From the NCBI GenBank assembly GCA_964496705.1, contig CAZCBJ010000139.1, positions 1 to 10,306 on the forward strand: a stretch of DNA of 10,306 nucleotides, given 5' to 3'. The position numbers and the translations under genes are program-made. The notes under the pieces were generated by a model. That model was given only the letters and a program-made list of their open reading frames with translations, searched no databases and had not been told where the DNA came from. The DNA is from CAZCBJ01 sp964496705. Lineage in GTDB: Bacteria; Chloroflexota; Anaerolineae; Anaerolineales; Anaerolineaceae. This document shows, piece by piece, positions 1-5,376 of this stretch (position 1 is the first letter of the stretch; each line of letters begins with the position of its first letter).

Positions 1-34
1 ATAAGCCAACGCCAGCGAAGGGTCTCTTTGTTTT

Positions 35-47
35 TAGGATAATCCTA
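35..47. repeat. Short palindrome downstream of the esterase gene
   Basis: TAGGAT-A-ATCCTA is a perfect 6+6 bp dyad. It is AT-rich, has no U run on the esterase strand, and its context is cut by the window edge. It could be an operator of a neighbouring gene to the left; the rest of positions 1-81 shows nothing. Confidence 0.3.
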
Positions 48-81
48 TCCTGTAATAAGTTTGGTTAAAGTGTTCTAAGTA

Positions 82-921
82 TCACTCAGCCGCTGAAGCC
101 TTGAGCATCCCCAGCGAACCCAGCCAGTCGGTGAAGCGCTCGATCCAGCCGTCCACCGGCAGACCCTGCTGCTTCATGCCGAAGCCGTGACCGCCCTGCG
201 CATAGATGTGCATCTCTGCCGGTCGTCCGGCGCTATGCCAGGCTGTGTATAACTGCAGGCTTCCCGGCAGCAGATCGTCGTCGCCGGTCACGGCGATGAA
301 AACCGGCGGCGCGTCCTGCGGCGCGGCATACGGCTCACGCGGCGGAACGTAGATGGGCGCGGCGAAATCCAGACGCGCGGCGGGGTCATCGTTCAGTAAA
401 ACGCCCAGAGTCAGGTCCGCACCGGCCGAAAAGCCCAGCATGCCGATGTGCCCCGGCAGAACGCCCCACTCCGAGCCGCGCTGGCGAATGATGCTCAGCG
501 CTTGCAGGCCGTCTGCTACCGCCAGCGGCCGGTGGCTGGACATCAGTGTATTCAAAGCATCCGGCTGGTTCTTCGGGTCAGCAAAAGTCTCGTCCAACGC
601 GCGGAAAAAGTCGGCATCCTCCGGCGGGGTCAGATAGACGCGGTATTTGAGCAGGAAGGCAGCCATGCCGCGCTGGTTCAGCCAGGCGGCCACTTTGGTG
701 CCTTCGTCGTCCCAGTTAAGGAAGTGGTAGGCGCCGCCCGGACAGACCAGCACACCCACACCGATGGCCGCGGTTGGGTCGGGTAGATGGATGCTCAGCG
801 TGGGGCGGGTGATGTTGCGCACGAAGCGCGTGCCGGGCAGCGGCGTCTCGCGTTCGGCGGGTGCGCCCGGCACCGGCGGTGCGTCAGGATAGAGCGGAAT
901 GACCAAGGGATCAATCTGCAT
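82..921 (-). CDS. Alpha/beta hydrolase, BD-FAE / acetyl-esterase-like
   Basis: A 279-residue serine hydrolase that probably cleaves carboxyl esters such as acetyl or feruloyl groups on sugars or polysaccharides. Seen: an oxyanion-hole segment CPGGAY at residues 60-65, the nucleophile elbow GFSAG at 163-167 (Ser165), an acidic cluster after the next strand (VTGDDD, 211-216, holding the likely catalytic Asp), and GGHGFG at 243-248 with the likely catalytic His245. The order and spacing fit the complete alpha/beta-hydrolase triad, and the opening (IPLYPDAPP) resembles the 'xylanase/acetylxylan esterase' annotated members of the BD-FAE/DLH-like group. The ATG start at 921 is preceded by GGAGG (927-931) with a 5-nt spacer. 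No signal peptide is evident, so it is probably cytoplasmic. It lies 96 bp downstream of the membrane-protein gene on the same strand but has its own -10 candidate. The fold is near certain; the substrate is unknown. Confidence 0.9.
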   Translation of the reverse strand: MQIDPLVIPLYPDAPPVPGAPAERETPLPGTRFVRNITRPTLSIHLPDPTAAIGVGVLVCPGGAYHFLNWDDEGTKVAAWLNQRGMAAFLLKYRVYLTPPEDADFFRALDETFADPKNQPDALNTLMSSHRPLAVADGLQALSIIRQRGSEWGVLPGHIGMLGFSAGADLTLGVLLNDDPAARLDFAAPIYVPPREPYAAPQDAPPVFIAVTGDDDLLPGSLQLYTAWHSAGRPAEMHIYAQGGHGFGMKQQGLPVDGWIERFTDWLGSLGMLKASAAE

Positions 922-960
922 GCTTGCCTCCGAAAATGATGGGGGATGCGTTTCTCCACC

Positions 961-966
961 ATTATA
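961..966 (-). promoter_or_regulatory. Candidate -10 box of the esterase gene
   Basis: The minus strand reads TATAAT, the exact sigma70 consensus, about 40 nt upstream of the esterase ATG. Transcription would start near 954 and give a leader of about 33 nt. No good -35 hexamer is found at a 16-18 bp spacing (TTGCCT lies about 20 bp upstream), so this rests on the -10 alone. Confidence 0.4.
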
Positions 967-1017
967 CGATAGGGAACTATTCTCAGAGGCAAAAATCGCA
1001 ACCGACCCGGTGCGGCA

Positions 1018-1386
1018 TTAGAGCTTCAGCCACCCGTTGACCAAAACCACCACGCCGGCCAGGATCAGCAGCACCGGTCCGACGATGGCCCAATTCAGGC
1101 CGAGCAGGAACGAGGCCGACACCAGGCACAAGAGGATGCCGCCAAACAGCGAAGCGCTCACCGCGGCGGTCACGCGACCGGCTTCCTGGTAATTGCGCCA
1201 GGCCGCAGTGAAGGCGCCCAGCGCCGGCAGCAGGATGAACAATGCCCACCAGTTGTGCAGGGTAAAAGCGGTGAAGTTTTGCGCGAACAGGAGCGCGCCG
1301 AGAGCGATGAGCACGGCTCCGCCCATCCAGCCGGCTGAGCGGCGCTGGTGACGGCGGGTGAAACGTGACGAGGAGGGTTCTTGCAA
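1018..1386 (-). CDS. Small four-helix membrane protein, LiaI/DUF5668-like
   Basis: A 122-residue integral membrane protein. After a basic, Ser/Arg-rich N-terminus (residues 1-18), four hydrophobic segments can be read at about 19-38, 46-63, 73-95 and 98-118. The pattern GGAVLIALGALLFAQNF followed by a tryptophan-rich turn (HNWWALFILLPALG) resembles the DUF5668/LiaI-LiaF transmembrane region, which occurs in bacterial envelope-stress proteins; this is a resemblance by pattern, not a proven match. The start chosen is TTG at 1386, since AAGGAA lies just upstream (1390-1395, a short 3-nt spacer) and the next in-frame ATG (residue 21) has no ribosome site and would remove the basic N-terminus. It sits 19 bp after the 42-residue peptide gene and is probably co-transcribed with it. 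Function unknown. Confidence 0.75.
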   Translation of the reverse strand: MQEPSSSRFTRRHQRRSAGWMGGAVLIALGALLFAQNFTAFTLHNWWALFILLPALGAFTAAWRNYQEAGRVTAAVSASLFGGILLCLVSASFLLGLNWAIVGPVLLILAGVVVLVNGWLKL

Positions 1387-1405
1387 GGTTTCCTTCTTTC
1401 TTGTT

Positions 1406-1534
1406 TTAAGCGTTGGGGGTATCCAGGTACACGCCCATCTGTTTCAATTCAGCGGGTGAGAACAGGTTCGGCAGGGCGCAAGAGCCGAGTGCGCCGAGGG
1501 TGAACGGGATGAGGAGGAGGATCAAGAGGGTCAT
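1406..1534 (-). CDS. 42-residue hydrophobic small protein
   Basis: A short open frame with an ATG at 1534 and TAA at 1406-1408. It has a good ribosome site, AAGGAA at 1541-1546 with a 6-nt spacer. The product has a hydrophobic N-terminal half (MTLLILLLIPFTLGALGSC, residues 1-19) and a more polar tail containing FSPAELKQMGVYLDTP. The first half could be a membrane helix. LGSC at 16-19 loosely resembles a lipobox, but there is no positively charged n-region, so a lipoprotein is doubtful. It is followed 19 bp later by the four-helix membrane protein with a near-identical ribosome site, so the two probably form an operon and may act together in the membrane. I do not recognise the family. It could be a non-functional short frame, though the ribosome site and context argue for a real gene. 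Confidence 0.55.
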   Translation of the reverse strand: MTLLILLLIPFTLGALGSCALPNLFSPAELKQMGVYLDTPNA

Positions 1535-1568
1535 GGCGGTTTCCTTGTTTGAAAGTATCGCTGAATTG

Positions 1569-1574
1569 ATCATA
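1569..1574 (-). promoter_or_regulatory. Possible proximal -10 box for the small-peptide operon
   Basis: The minus strand reads TATGAT, 35 nt upstream of the small-peptide ATG and just past the hairpin at 1589-1617. No convincing -35 hexamer is present. If used, it would transcribe the small peptide and membrane protein independently of the upstream hairpin. Confidence 0.25.
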
Positions 1575-1588
1575 GCGCCGGCAGTCCG

Positions 1589-1617
1589 AAAACTCCCCTG
1601 CCAGGAGGGGAGTTTTT
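1589..1617 (-). terminator. Rho-independent terminator or attenuator hairpin
   Basis: A perfect 11-bp stem (1589-1599 against 1606-1616) with a 6-nt loop. On the minus strand the 3' arm ends in TTTT. On the plus strand the stem is followed by a slightly longer T run (1613-1617), so it may act in both directions. On the minus strand it lies about 205 nt beyond the stop of the cyclase gene and 55 nt before the small-peptide ATG. It could therefore end the cyclase transcript, or act as an attenuator (or small-RNA terminator) for transcription from the promoter at 1760-1788. Confidence 0.7.
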
Positions 1618-1753
1618 GGAAGCTGTACAGCCAGGTTTACACTGGCCAAATGGATAGGGGCTGGCGGGGGCGGCGCCTCCGCCGCAGCCAGGCCCTGCGG
1701 ATGCGACCAGCCCAGCGGGACCGCCGCGGGGTGAATTGACTGAATCCCCCATT
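1589..1753 (-). ncRNA. Candidate structured leader or small RNA
   Basis: A minus-strand transcript from the predicted promoter (TTGACT/TACTAT, start near 1753) to the hairpin at 1589-1617 would be about 165 nt and hold no convincing reading frame. Three consecutive hairpins can be drawn: CTGGC(1661-1665)/GCCAG(1687-1691) enclosing GCGGCG(1670-1675)/CGCCGC(1680-1685); GCCAG(1630-1634)/CTGGC(1642-1646); and the strong stem at 1589-1616. It could be an attenuating leader of the small-peptide operon or an independent small RNA. Known riboswitch motifs were not recognised. The GC-rich composition makes some hairpins likely by chance. Confidence 0.3.
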
Positions 1754-1764
1754 GATCTTATAGT
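1736..1764 (+). promoter_or_regulatory. Plus-strand sigma70-like promoter, antisense to the cyclase 3' end
   Basis: TTGACT (1736-1741), a 17-bp spacer, then TATAGT (1759-1764): 5/6 and 5/6 matches to consensus. Transcription would start near 1771 and run rightward into the antisense strand of the cyclase gene's 3' end. No plus-strand gene is evident there, so either it makes an antisense RNA or it is a by-product of the symmetry of the element with the opposing promoter. Confidence 0.35.
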
Positions 1765-1788
1765 ACGCAATTCAGCCGGGCGAGTCAA
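1760..1788 (-). promoter_or_regulatory. Minus-strand sigma70-like promoter of the small-peptide/membrane-protein operon
   Basis: On the minus strand TTGACT (1788-1783), a 17-bp spacer, then TACTAT (1765-1760). Transcription would begin near 1753, giving a leader of about 220 nt before the small-peptide ATG, with the strong hairpin at 1589-1617 inside it. The hexamers lie just past the cyclase stop codon. This -10 is the reverse complement of most of the plus-strand -10, so the two promoters cannot both be occupied at once. Confidence 0.5.
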
Positions 1789-1822
1789 GGGGTGGAAGCG
1801 GTTGGTTTTCCCTCCACCCAGC

Positions 1823-4429
1823 CTATGGACCGGTTGCAGCCGGGTTGCCTTCGCTCAAACTGTCCAGGCGCGCCTGGTAAACCTGCTGGCTGTTCCGGTC
1901 TCCCAACGAGGCAAAATACCTGCAATTTGCTTCAAAATGCAGGCGGGCATCTTCCAGGTTGCCCAATTGGATCGCGATCTCCCCCAAGAAATGGTGGGTG
2001 GCAACAATCCGTTCCAGGTTTCCCAACTGCCTGAATAATTCCAGTGCCTGAGCGCACAACTGGCTGGCGGCTTCATAATCCCCTTTTTTCTGTGCGATCA
2101 TCGCCATTCCATTGAGACACAATGCCTGCCCCCAGGTGTTCCTGGCTTCCTGGAAGACCCTCAGGCTGGCCTGATAAGCGACCTGCGCCAGGTCGAGGTC
2201 AATTTCGCTAAAGTTCATCTCGTCTGCCCAGATCAACTGGGTCAGGGCAGCCCCCCAGGGATCGTTGAGGCGCTTGAAGATTGCGAAGACCTGCTGCAGG
2301 ATATCCACGCGCTGATCAACCGACAGGTAGCTTGACATACGGCAGCTCAGGAGCATGGTGTATGCCTTCATCTTCGAGTCCGGCAGGTCCAACACCAGAC
2401 GCAGGCTTTCTTCTTCCTGCAGCGTGGTCAACTGCAGCAGGTAGTTGTTCGCAAAATGACGGATCGCCGACAGCGTGAGACCGAGCAGGGCGCGCAGGAA
2501 GAGGGGAGATTCGCCGGCAGGCTGTGATCCTGCGGGCAAGGCAAGCTCCTGGCGCAGCTCTTGCGCCAGATCGGCGAAGAGGTTGATCAATTCTAGCGTC
2601 TCGACCCGCTGGTTGTTCATGTCGAAAGATAAAATCAAAGCCGGCAGCATCTCCTCCAGGTGTTTGAAATCATGCGCTGCGATCAGCTCTTTGAAGGACA
2701 GGCGCAGGTTTTGGGTTTCCGCGCGGGTCATTTGCAGTGCATCGGCTTGATCTGCGCCTTTCAGCCCGGGGAAGATGTGCTGGCTGAGCAGATCGCCAAA
2801 GTAGCGCGCGTGCCGCTGGCGCGTCTCCGCCTGGACAGCCGGCTGCGCAGCCAGTTTTTCCGCCGCGTAAGGTCTCAGCACGGGGTGAATTTCAAAACGC
2901 CCCGAGGCGATGCGGCGCAGGAGCGATTTGTCCAGCAAGCCAGCGATCATGAACAGCGAAGCGCCAGCTACCTGCAGTGCGGCCTCAGGCTGAAATCCGC
3001 CCTGAAAAACGGCCAGCCGGCACAGGGCTTGCCTTTCTTCGTCAGCCAGCAGTCGCCAGGAGGTCTCAAAGACAGCCCGCAGCGTTTGGTGCCGCTCAGG
3101 GGTCTGCCGCCAGCTTGCCACCAAGAAATTCCTGTCCTTCTCCATCTCGGCCAGGATCTCCTGGACGGAGAACATTTTTGCCCAGGCTGCCGCCATTTCA
3201 ACGCCCAGAGGCATTCCCTCCAACAGTTGGCAAATGCGAGCGATGGCGTTCCAATCTTCCTCGCCGACCAAAAAGCGCGTGGCACGTTCGGCGCTTTTCA
3301 CGAACAACTGCACCGCGGCGTAATCAGAAATGGCTTCTTTGTCGCCCAGGCCGGGGAAGGACAGCCCATCCACCGCAATTGCCCATTCGCTGGATAGATT
3401 CAAGTGCTCGCGCGAGGTCACGATGATCTTGATCCCCGGGGCGGCAGTGAGAATATCCTCCAGCAGACTGGCACAGCCCGCAAGCTGCTCGAAATTATCC
3501 AGCACAAGCAGGGCTTCCTGATCCGCCAGGTAGCGCAGCAACTGGCTTTTGGCCTCCTCCAGGGTCAAGGGAACGCCTGATGGAATGTGAAAAGCGTGTT
3601 CGAGCACTTCGGCCAGGTTGAGGATCAGGTCGTCTGGACAAGTGATGGTTGCCAGCCCGACGAAATAAACGTTGCGGAAAAAAAGCTGCGCTTGCCTGGC
3701 GGCCTCGATCGCCAGGCGGGTCTTGCCGCTGCCGCCGATGCCGGTGAGGGTGATCAGGCGGCAGGACGGATCGCCCAGCAACCGGATGATCTTTTCCAAC
3801 TCGCTCGTGCGGTTGACGAACGGCGTGGCTGGTATGGGGAGATTGGAGCGCGAGTCTTCGGCGCGGAGCGGGGGAAAATCTGCCGGGAGGTCAGGCAGCA
3901 TAACCTGGAAGAGATGCTCGGGCTGCACCAGGCCTTTCAAATAATGACTCCCCAGGTCTTTGAGCAGGACCTCGGGTGGAAGTTGTCCGCCCAGCAGCTC
4001 CACCACCACGCTGGACAGGAGGATTTGACCGCCGTGCCCGGCGGACATGATGCGCGCGGCGCGATTCTTGGTGTGCGAGACGAGGTATTCATCACCCTGC
4101 GGGTCCAGCTCGGCTTCCCCGGCGTGCAGCCCCATGCGCACGCGCAGGGGTCCCAGCTCGTTCCAGGGAGCAGACGCCAGCGCTCGCTGCGCAGCGACCG
4201 CGGCGCTGACAGCCCTGGCGGGAGAAGCAAACGCGGCCTGAAAAGAATCGCCCACCACCTTGAACACGACCCCCTGGTGGGCTTCAATGGCGCGGCGCAG
4301 CAAGGCATTATGCACGTGCAGCGCGGCTGACATCCAGTCGGGGTGTTTTTCCCAGAGCGGCGTGCTGCCCTGGATATCGGTGAAGAGGAAAATCACAATG
4401 CCGGTGGGGAGATGGGGTTGAGTGCTCAT
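1823..4429 (-). CDS. Class III adenylate/guanylate cyclase - STAND ATPase - TPR signalling protein
   Basis: An 868-residue multidomain protein. Residues 10-180 form a class III cyclase homology domain: FTDIQGST (metal Asp18), KVVGD (Lys57, metal Asp61) and KNRAAR (Asn122, Arg126) match the metal and transition-state positions. Residues 200-520 form an NTPase of the STAND/NB-ARC type: Walker A GIGGSGKT (230-237), Walker B LLVLD (307-311), VTSRE (337-341), the GMPLG helix (405-409) and a winged-helix-like end. The C-terminal 350 residues are helical with tetratricopeptide-like repeats, clearest at about 735-860. The likely role is cyclic-nucleotide synthesis gated by a ligand or protein sensed through the TPR/STAND part, in the cytoplasm. 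The stretch between the second metal site and NRAAR (DEYLVSHTKN) is two residues longer than the usual DYYG-type segment, so nucleotide specificity is uncertain. The ATG at 4429 lacks a strong ribosome site. It is divergent from the LuxR-type gene. Confidence 0.92.
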   Translation of the reverse strand: MSTQPHLPTGIVIFLFTDIQGSTPLWEKHPDWMSAALHVHNALLRRAIEAHQGVVFKVVGDSFQAAFASPARAVSAAVAAQRALASAPWNELGPLRVRMGLHAGEAELDPQGDEYLVSHTKNRAARIMSAGHGGQILLSSVVVELLGGQLPPEVLLKDLGSHYLKGLVQPEHLFQVMLPDLPADFPPLRAEDSRSNLPIPATPFVNRTSELEKIIRLLGDPSCRLITLTGIGGSGKTRLAIEAARQAQLFFRNVYFVGLATITCPDDLILNLAEVLEHAFHIPSGVPLTLEEAKSQLLRYLADQEALLVLDNFEQLAGCASLLEDILTAAPGIKIIVTSREHLNLSSEWAIAVDGLSFPGLGDKEAISDYAAVQLFVKSAERATRFLVGEEDWNAIARICQLLEGMPLGVEMAAAWAKMFSVQEILAEMEKDRNFLVASWRQTPERHQTLRAVFETSWRLLADEERQALCRLAVFQGGFQPEAALQVAGASLFMIAGLLDKSLLRRIASGRFEIHPVLRPYAAEKLAAQPAVQAETRQRHARYFGDLLSQHIFPGLKGADQADALQMTRAETQNLRLSFKELIAAHDFKHLEEMLPALILSFDMNNQRVETLELINLFADLAQELRQELALPAGSQPAGESPLFLRALLGLTLSAIRHFANNYLLQLTTLQEEESLRLVLDLPDSKMKAYTMLLSCRMSSYLSVDQRVDILQQVFAIFKRLNDPWGAALTQLIWADEMNFSEIDLDLAQVAYQASLRVFQEARNTWGQALCLNGMAMIAQKKGDYEAASQLCAQALELFRQLGNLERIVATHHFLGEIAIQLGNLEDARLHFEANCRYFASLGDRNSQQVYQARLDSLSEGNPAATGP

Positions 4430-4832
4430 GCTACCAAAAACTCTTCCAAAGGTCAGGGTACTGGAGGGAAATGAGAGTCATTTCTACCTCAATCGAGAAG
4501 CGCTGGTTATTCATTTTACCCCGTAACTCAAGTTCCGGCGCGCGGTGCGGTTGGAAATGGCATGGGGGCAAACCCTTCCCCAAGGGGATTCTGCGCGATC
4601 GCCCCTGCGGGGCTCAGGGATTCACCGTTCGTGAGTCCTTGATCAGCGTAGAGGCGGGTCTGTTCCATAAAAAACATACTCATTATTCACACAGACCCGC
4701 CTATACAATGTTAGCTCGACCAGCCTGCACAAGGCTGGCCCAGCGATTGCGAAGCATCCCTGTGGGCAGGGTCTCCGCATGCGCGGTGCGCTTGAGTATG
4801 GGGTGGGGGTCGAACTGCGCGTTTTTCACCCA
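4430..4832. other. Non-coding part of the cyclase/LuxR divergent intergenic region
   Basis: No protein gene is supported here. It holds the inverted repeat at 4652-4702, short GC hairpins such as GCCCC/GGGGC (4601-4613) and the CCAGCCT hairpin at 4720-4738. A promoter for the minus-strand cyclase gene must lie here or further right, but I find only weak candidates, for example AATAAT boxes within the AT-rich loop. A 121-residue plus-strand frame starting at 4471 was considered and rejected. Confidence 0.5.
4652..4702. repeat. 12-bp perfect inverted repeat with AT-rich 27-nt loop
   Basis: AGGCGGGTCTGT (4652-4663) is matched by its exact reverse complement at 4691-4702, with an AT-rich 27-nt interval between them. 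It lies in the 459-bp divergent intergenic region between the cyclase and LuxR-type genes. No T run follows either arm, so it does not look like a standard terminator. It could be a pair of binding sites 39 bp apart, a cruciform, or the remains of a small mobile element. A second small hairpin, CCAGCCT(4720-4726)/AGGCTGG(4732-4738), follows it. Confidence 0.6.
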
Positions 4833-4861
4833 TTGACAAAGCGGGGAAATTGCTGTTTAAT
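4833..4861 (+). promoter_or_regulatory. Sigma70-like promoter of the LuxR-type gene
   Basis: TTGACA (4833-4838, exact consensus), a 17-bp spacer, then TTTAAT (4856-4861, 5/6). Transcription would start near 4868, 21 nt before the ATG at 4889. The short leader is almost pure A/T, contains ATATA-TTC-TATAT (4869-4881) and has no Shine-Dalgarno sequence. A second possible -10, TATAAA (4879-4884), would put the start on the ATG itself. The AT dyad could be an operator, possibly for autoregulation. Confidence 0.65.
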
Positions 4862-4888
4862 AAATAGCATATATTCTATATAAATTTT

Positions 4889-5368
4889 ATGACCCTGGCT
4901 ATTTTCGTTCCCGATGATGATACCCTGCTGATTTTTCACTCCCATCTCAGCCTGGAGCAACTGCTTTCGGCCATTCGCAGCGGAACGTGGCAGACGCCCC
5001 CCGCCCTGCAGACCTGGCTGGACGGCCCGGACGGGAAGGGGATGCAACTGCGCGCCACCTGTCAGGGACGGCTGGTGGTCCTGACCGTCGCACCGCGGGC
5101 AGGTCCGCCCTCGCTGCGCGCGCAGCCGGCTGGGGCGCCCAGGAAGCGTTTGCCGCCGCTCAGCGACCGCCAGCGCCAGGTGTTGAATTTGATGGCCCAG
5201 GGCCTGACCGACCGTGAGATTGCCTTCCGGCTGCATATCCACCGCAACACCGTCCAGGCGCACATCCGCGCGCTCAAACAGCGCTTTGGCGCGCGGACCC
5301 GGCTTGGCTCGGTATTGGCGGCCAGCGAACAGGGGCTGCTGAGCGATCCAGCGCCAAAGGAGGATTGA
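4889..5368 (+). CDS. LuxR/GerE-type helix-turn-helix transcriptional regulator
   Basis: A 159-residue DNA-binding protein. Residues 91-151 are a clear GerE domain: LSDRQRQVLNLMAQGLTDRE opens it, with the recognition helix around HRNTVQAHIRALKQRFG (118-134) and the usual LGSVLAASEQGLL ending. The N-terminal 70 residues are a small alpha/beta segment (MTLAIFVPDDDTLLIFHSHL, then LEQLLSAIRSG) that is not a receiver domain: no phospho-acceptor Asp context or conserved Lys is visible. A proline/arginine-rich linker (68-90) joins the two parts. The first 70 residues are not recognised and may be a small effector-binding or dimerisation unit. The ATG start lacks a ribosome site but follows a strong promoter by 21 nt. 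It is divergent from the cyclase-STAND gene, a possible target, and its stop is 8 bp from the convergent phosphotransferase stop. Confidence 0.88.
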   Translation: MTLAIFVPDDDTLLIFHSHLSLEQLLSAIRSGTWQTPPALQTWLDGPDGKGMQLRATCQGRLVVLTVAPRAGPPSLRAQPAGAPRKRLPPLSDRQRQVLNLMAQGLTDREIAFRLHIHRNTVQAHIRALKQRFGARTRLGSVLAASEQGLLSDPAPKED

Positions 5369-5376
5369 TCAAAAAA

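Noticed and set aside
1449..1649. 66-residue minus-strand frame across the terminator hairpin
   Set aside because: It needs a TTG start, runs through the strong hairpin and conflicts with the better supported 42-residue frame.
3587..4330. 247-residue plus-strand open frame within the cyclase gene
   Set aside because: It is an antisense shadow of a gene with several intact domain motifs.
4601..4613. GCCCC/GGGGC hairpin as a terminator
   Set aside because: A five-pair stem with a 3-nt loop and no U run; expected by chance in GC-rich sequence.
4471..4836. 121-residue plus-strand frame in the cyclase/LuxR intergenic region
   Set aside because: A GGAGGG lies only 2 nt from its ATG, too close to work well. 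The product is Arg/Cys/Trp-rich with no domain, and the frame runs through the inverted repeat and the LuxR promoter.
5369..5376. Terminator between the convergent LuxR-type and phosphotransferase genes
   Set aside because: The gap is only 8 bp and no hairpin with a U run can be drawn; the same is true of the 5-bp gap at 8528-8532.
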